Positions 4,686-7,217 of a DNA stretch of 7,217 nucleotides are shown here, in pieces (position 1 is the first letter of the stretch; each line of letters begins with the position of its first letter). The notes below the pieces were generated by a model. The model was not told the origin of the DNA and did not search any database. It worked only from the letters and a program-made list of their open reading frames with translations. Source of the stretch: Chlamydiota bacterium (lineage in GTDB: Bacteria; Chlamydiota; Chlamydiia; Chlamydiales; JAJFMI01); NCBI GenBank assembly GCA_021772235.1, contig JAJFMI010000112.1:1-7217 (forward strand). Reading direction: 5' to 3'. A program made the position numbers and the translations under genes.

Positions 4686-7208
4686 TTATTCCTTTCCAGT
4701 TTCGGCCAGATCTTGCGTTTCTGCTTCAGCAACATGCTCTTCAAAAACCAGCTCGTTTTCTTTAACAGTGATTTTATAAGAACGCATTTTTTCAGGATCA
4801 AGAAGTAGACGCTCAGCTAGTGGATCTTCTACTTGTTGTTCGATGATGCGGCGCAGAGGGCGTGCGCCCATTTCAGGCTGGTACCCTTTCGTTAGCAGAA
4901 GTTCTTTTGCAGGTTCGTCGATTTCAATGGTAATTGGCGTGCGCTCTAAGCGTTTTTGCAATTTGCCAATTTCAATATCAATGACGTTTTTCAGTGTGTC
5001 TTTTGCAAGTGCTCTGAAAATAACAGTGCTATCGAGGCGGTTTAAGAATTCTGGCTTGAAGTGTTTCTTCATCGCTTTGTTTATGCGCTCTTGCATGACA
5101 CTATAGTCGGGCATACCTTCTTGTTTCACGCCAAAACCCACTTCAGTTGTGCGACGGATCATGTCCGAACCGAGGTTTGAGGTCATGATGATGATCGTGT
5201 TTTTGAAGTCGATTTTGCGTCCGAAAGAATCAGAAAGTCGGCCTTCTTCTAGGATTTGTAGAAGGAGATTCATCACATCAGGATGCGCTTTTTCTACTTC
5301 GTCGAAGAGGACTACGGAATAAGGGCGCTGGCGCACTTGTTCGGTAAGTTGTCCACCTTCTTCATGGCCCACATATCCAGGAGGGGATCCTGTGATACGG
5401 CTGACCGCAAATTTCTCCATGTATTCGGACATGTCGACTTGGATAAGAGCATCTTCTCCGCCAAACATATTGATCGCAAGTTGACGCGCAAGTAGAGTTT
5501 TTCCCACGCCTGTTGGTCCGAGGAATAGGAAAGCTCCAATCGGACGATTGGGATCTTTAATATCAGCACGTGAACGTCGCAGTGCTTTGCAAACTGTTTT
5601 AAGGGCGTCATCTTGTCCAACAATAAATTGACCAAGGTGTTCATCCATTTTAAGGATTTTTTGGGACTCGCCTTCGGTAATGCGGTTTAGTGGGATTTTT
5701 GTCTGCTTAGAAATAATAGCAGCGATATCTTCTTCATCAACAAGAGTGCGCTGTTGCTCTTTGTTCTGCTCCCATTCCGTTTTGATTCCTTGGAGTTTCT
5801 CACGCAGGGTTTTTTCCGAGTCGCGCAATTTTGCAGCACGCTCATACTCTTGATGGCCAATAGCCTCATCTTTCTCATGCTGCAGACGATCGACTTCGCT
5901 CTCCATATCGATGATATCTTGCGGCTGTTTACTTGAGATGCGCGCTTTTGCTCCCGCTTCATCAATCAAATCAATCGCCTTATCTGGAAGAAATCTCCCT
6001 GTAATATAGCGATCAGAGAGGTAGACAGCAGCGCGAATGGCAGCATCGGTGTAGTTGCAATTGTGATGCTCTTCGTATTTTGTTTTAAGACCGCCCAAAA
6101 TTTCTGTCGCTTCATCGAGTTGCGGAGGTGGTACAGGAACGCGCTGGAAACGTCTTTCTAAGGCGGCATCTTTTTCAATCTGTTTGCGAAACTCATCGGC
6201 GGTCGTGGCGCCAATACATTGGATTTCACCGCGAGAAAGGGCGGGCTTTAAAATATTAGAGGCGTCGATTGCGCCTTCGGCAGCACCGGCACCTACAATT
6301 GTGTGGAGCTCATCGATGAAAAGCAGAATGTTACCTGCTTTTTTAATCTCATCCATCACCGCTTTAATACGTTCTTCAAACTGCCCGCGGTATTTTGTAC
6401 CAGCAATCATGAGAGTGAGATCGAGTGAGATGAGGCGCTTATTTGCCAGAATATCAGGCACTTCGCCCTGGACAATCGCATGAGCAAGACCTTCAACAAT
6501 CGCGGTTTTTCCAACTCCAGCCTCTCCAATGAGGACGGGATTATTTTTGCGACGGCGGCAAAGAATTAATATCAGACGTTCGACTTCATTAGAGCGCCCA
6601 ATAACAGGGTCAAGTTTTCCTTCGCGCGAAAGCTCGGTTAAATCGTGACCATAAGCGCGCAGAGCAGGAGTTTTATCACTAATCCCCATAGAAGATTGGC
6701 GATCGGGACCGCGTGGCCCCTGCTGTTGCTGCGGGCCATTTGTCAAACCCATTGGTGGCAGCTGCAAATTAAAAGTTTCAAGCTCTTTCAGAACTTCTTT
6801 GCGGACATCCTTCAAATTCACATTGAGATTTTCAAGTATTTGCGCTGCAACGCCATCGAGTTGGCGAAGAAGGGCGAGAAGAAGATGTTCAGTGCCTACA
6901 TAATTATGATTGAGGGAGGCGGCCTCTTCGTTTGCGAATTCAAAAACCTTTTTGACTTTTCCGGTTAGTGCGGGATCACCATAAACTTGAATTTCGGGAC
7001 CAAAACCAACAAGACGTTCGACTTCAGCAAGAACAGTGTCGTAATCAAGATTGAGATTGCGCAGAACGTTCACTGCGATACCTTGGCCGAGTTTAAGCAG
7101 GCCAAGAAGAATATGTTCAGTGCCTAAGTAGTTGTGGTTGAGCTTCTGTGCTTCCTTTTTCCCAAGCTTAATGACCTGTTTTGCTCTATTTGTAAATTTA
7201 TCAAACAT
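4686..7208 (-). CDS. clpC: ATP-dependent Clp protease ATP-binding subunit ClpC
   Basis: This 840-residue AAA+ unfoldase has the usual ClpC length. It unfolds proteins in the cytoplasm and threads them into ClpP. Residues 1-145 hold two Clp N-repeats, each with a NHNYxGTEHxLLxLL core (from about 24 and 100). A Gln/Gly/Pro-rich linker follows (about 157-167). The first ATPase domain has Walker A GEAGVGKT (228-235), pore-loop Tyr273, Walker B LLFIDE (295-300) and arginines 352-353. The short middle domain has a UVR-like coiled coil (about 434-470), typical of ClpC and unlike the long ClpB middle domain. The second ATPase domain has GPTGVGKT (564-571), pore GYVG (611-614), VVLFDE (632-637), sensor Asn678, Arg724 and GARPLRR (781-787). 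The loop VGF (690-692) fits the ClpP-docking tripeptide. All catalytic residues are present. The start follows GGA by 6 bases at the window edge; a dedicated terminator follows the stop. Any upstream promoter is outside the window. Confidence 0.98.
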   Translation of the reverse strand: MFDKFTNRAKQVIKLGKKEAQKLNHNYLGTEHILLGLLKLGQGIAVNVLRNLNLDYDTVLAEVERLVGFGPEIQVYGDPALTGKVKKVFEFANEEAASLNHNYVGTEHLLLALLRQLDGVAAQILENLNVNLKDVRKEVLKELETFNLQLPPMGLTNGPQQQQGPRGPDRQSSMGISDKTPALRAYGHDLTELSREGKLDPVIGRSNEVERLILILCRRRKNNPVLIGEAGVGKTAIVEGLAHAIVQGEVPDILANKRLISLDLTLMIAGTKYRGQFEERIKAVMDEIKKAGNILLFIDELHTIVGAGAAEGAIDASNILKPALSRGEIQCIGATTADEFRKQIEKDAALERRFQRVPVPPPQLDEATEILGGLKTKYEEHHNCNYTDAAIRAAVYLSDRYITGRFLPDKAIDLIDEAGAKARISSKQPQDIIDMESEVDRLQHEKDEAIGHQEYERAAKLRDSEKTLREKLQGIKTEWEQNKEQQRTLVDEEDIAAIISKQTKIPLNRITEGESQKILKMDEHLGQFIVGQDDALKTVCKALRRSRADIKDPNRPIGAFLFLGPTGVGKTLLARQLAINMFGGEDALIQVDMSEYMEKFAVSRITGSPPGYVGHEEGGQLTEQVRQRPYSVVLFDEVEKAHPDVMNLLLQILEEGRLSDSFGRKIDFKNTIIIMTSNLGSDMIRRTTEVGFGVKQEGMPDYSVMQERINKAMKKHFKPEFLNRLDSTVIFRALAKDTLKNVIDIEIGKLQKRLERTPITIEIDEPAKELLLTKGYQPEMGARPLRRIIEQQVEDPLAERLLLDPEKMRSYKITVKENELVFEEHVAEAETQDLAETGKE

Positions 7209-7214
7209 ATTATT

Positions 7215-7217
7215 TCC
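7215..7217 (-). promoter_or_regulatory. Partial ribosome binding site of clpC
   Basis: Read on the minus strand, the window begins GGAAATAAT and then the clpC ATG. The GGA, 6 bases from the start, is probably the end of the ribosome binding site; any further purines lie outside the window. Confidence 0.5.

Noticed and set aside
5312..5965. Open frames on both strands inside clpC
   Set aside because: They are frame shadows of a fully conserved clpC; none has a domain or a plausible ribosome binding site.

Overview
The window reads as chromosomal DNA of a member of the Chlamydiae, probably an environmental or amoeba-associated lineage. Three things point there. The order dut - ptsN - ptsN (the second with an HTH domain), with clpC nearby, matches the neighbourhood I remember from Chlamydia trachomatis (CT292-CT291-CT290 ... 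CT286). The second PtsN carries an N-terminal excisionase-type DNA-binding domain, as in Chlamydia. The locus also holds a very large protein with a eukaryotic-style OTU protease domain, a family expanded in Chlamydiae of protists. Genus and species cannot be fixed from this sequence alone.

Layout. Bases 1-1186 (+) hold the 3' end of dut (dUTPase motif V) and two EIIA-Ntr genes; all three overlap end to start, so this is one tightly coupled operon. Bases 1187-1336 separate convergent genes and contain a 108-bp imperfect palindrome that starts directly after the ptsN stop codon. Bases 1337-4477 (-) are one 1046-residue gene. Bases 4478-4685 hold its leader, with a hairpin that may cover the ribosome binding site, and a clear intrinsic terminator for clpC. 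Bases 4686-7208 (-) are a full-length clpC whose start lies 9 bases from the window edge.

How the parts work together. dut, the PtsN pair and clpC are housekeeping or regulatory genes: dUTP removal, PTS-type phosphorylation signalling, and unfolding of proteins for ClpP. The 1046-residue protein looks like an accessory gene placed between them. Its C-terminus has an OTU cysteine-protease signature (Asp796, Cys799, His1037) with a long helical insertion reminiscent of the Legionella Lot deubiquitinases. Its middle resembles, by recalled motif order, the DUF6119/TIGR04141 family, including a D600...H614-V-K616 segment that could be a nuclease-like core. Its N-terminus has at least one ankyrin-like unit. 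This nuclease-like plus OTU architecture is the most interesting thing in the window: it recalls large multi-domain toxins of intracellular symbionts and could be a host-directed effector. No partner or immunity gene is visible next to it.
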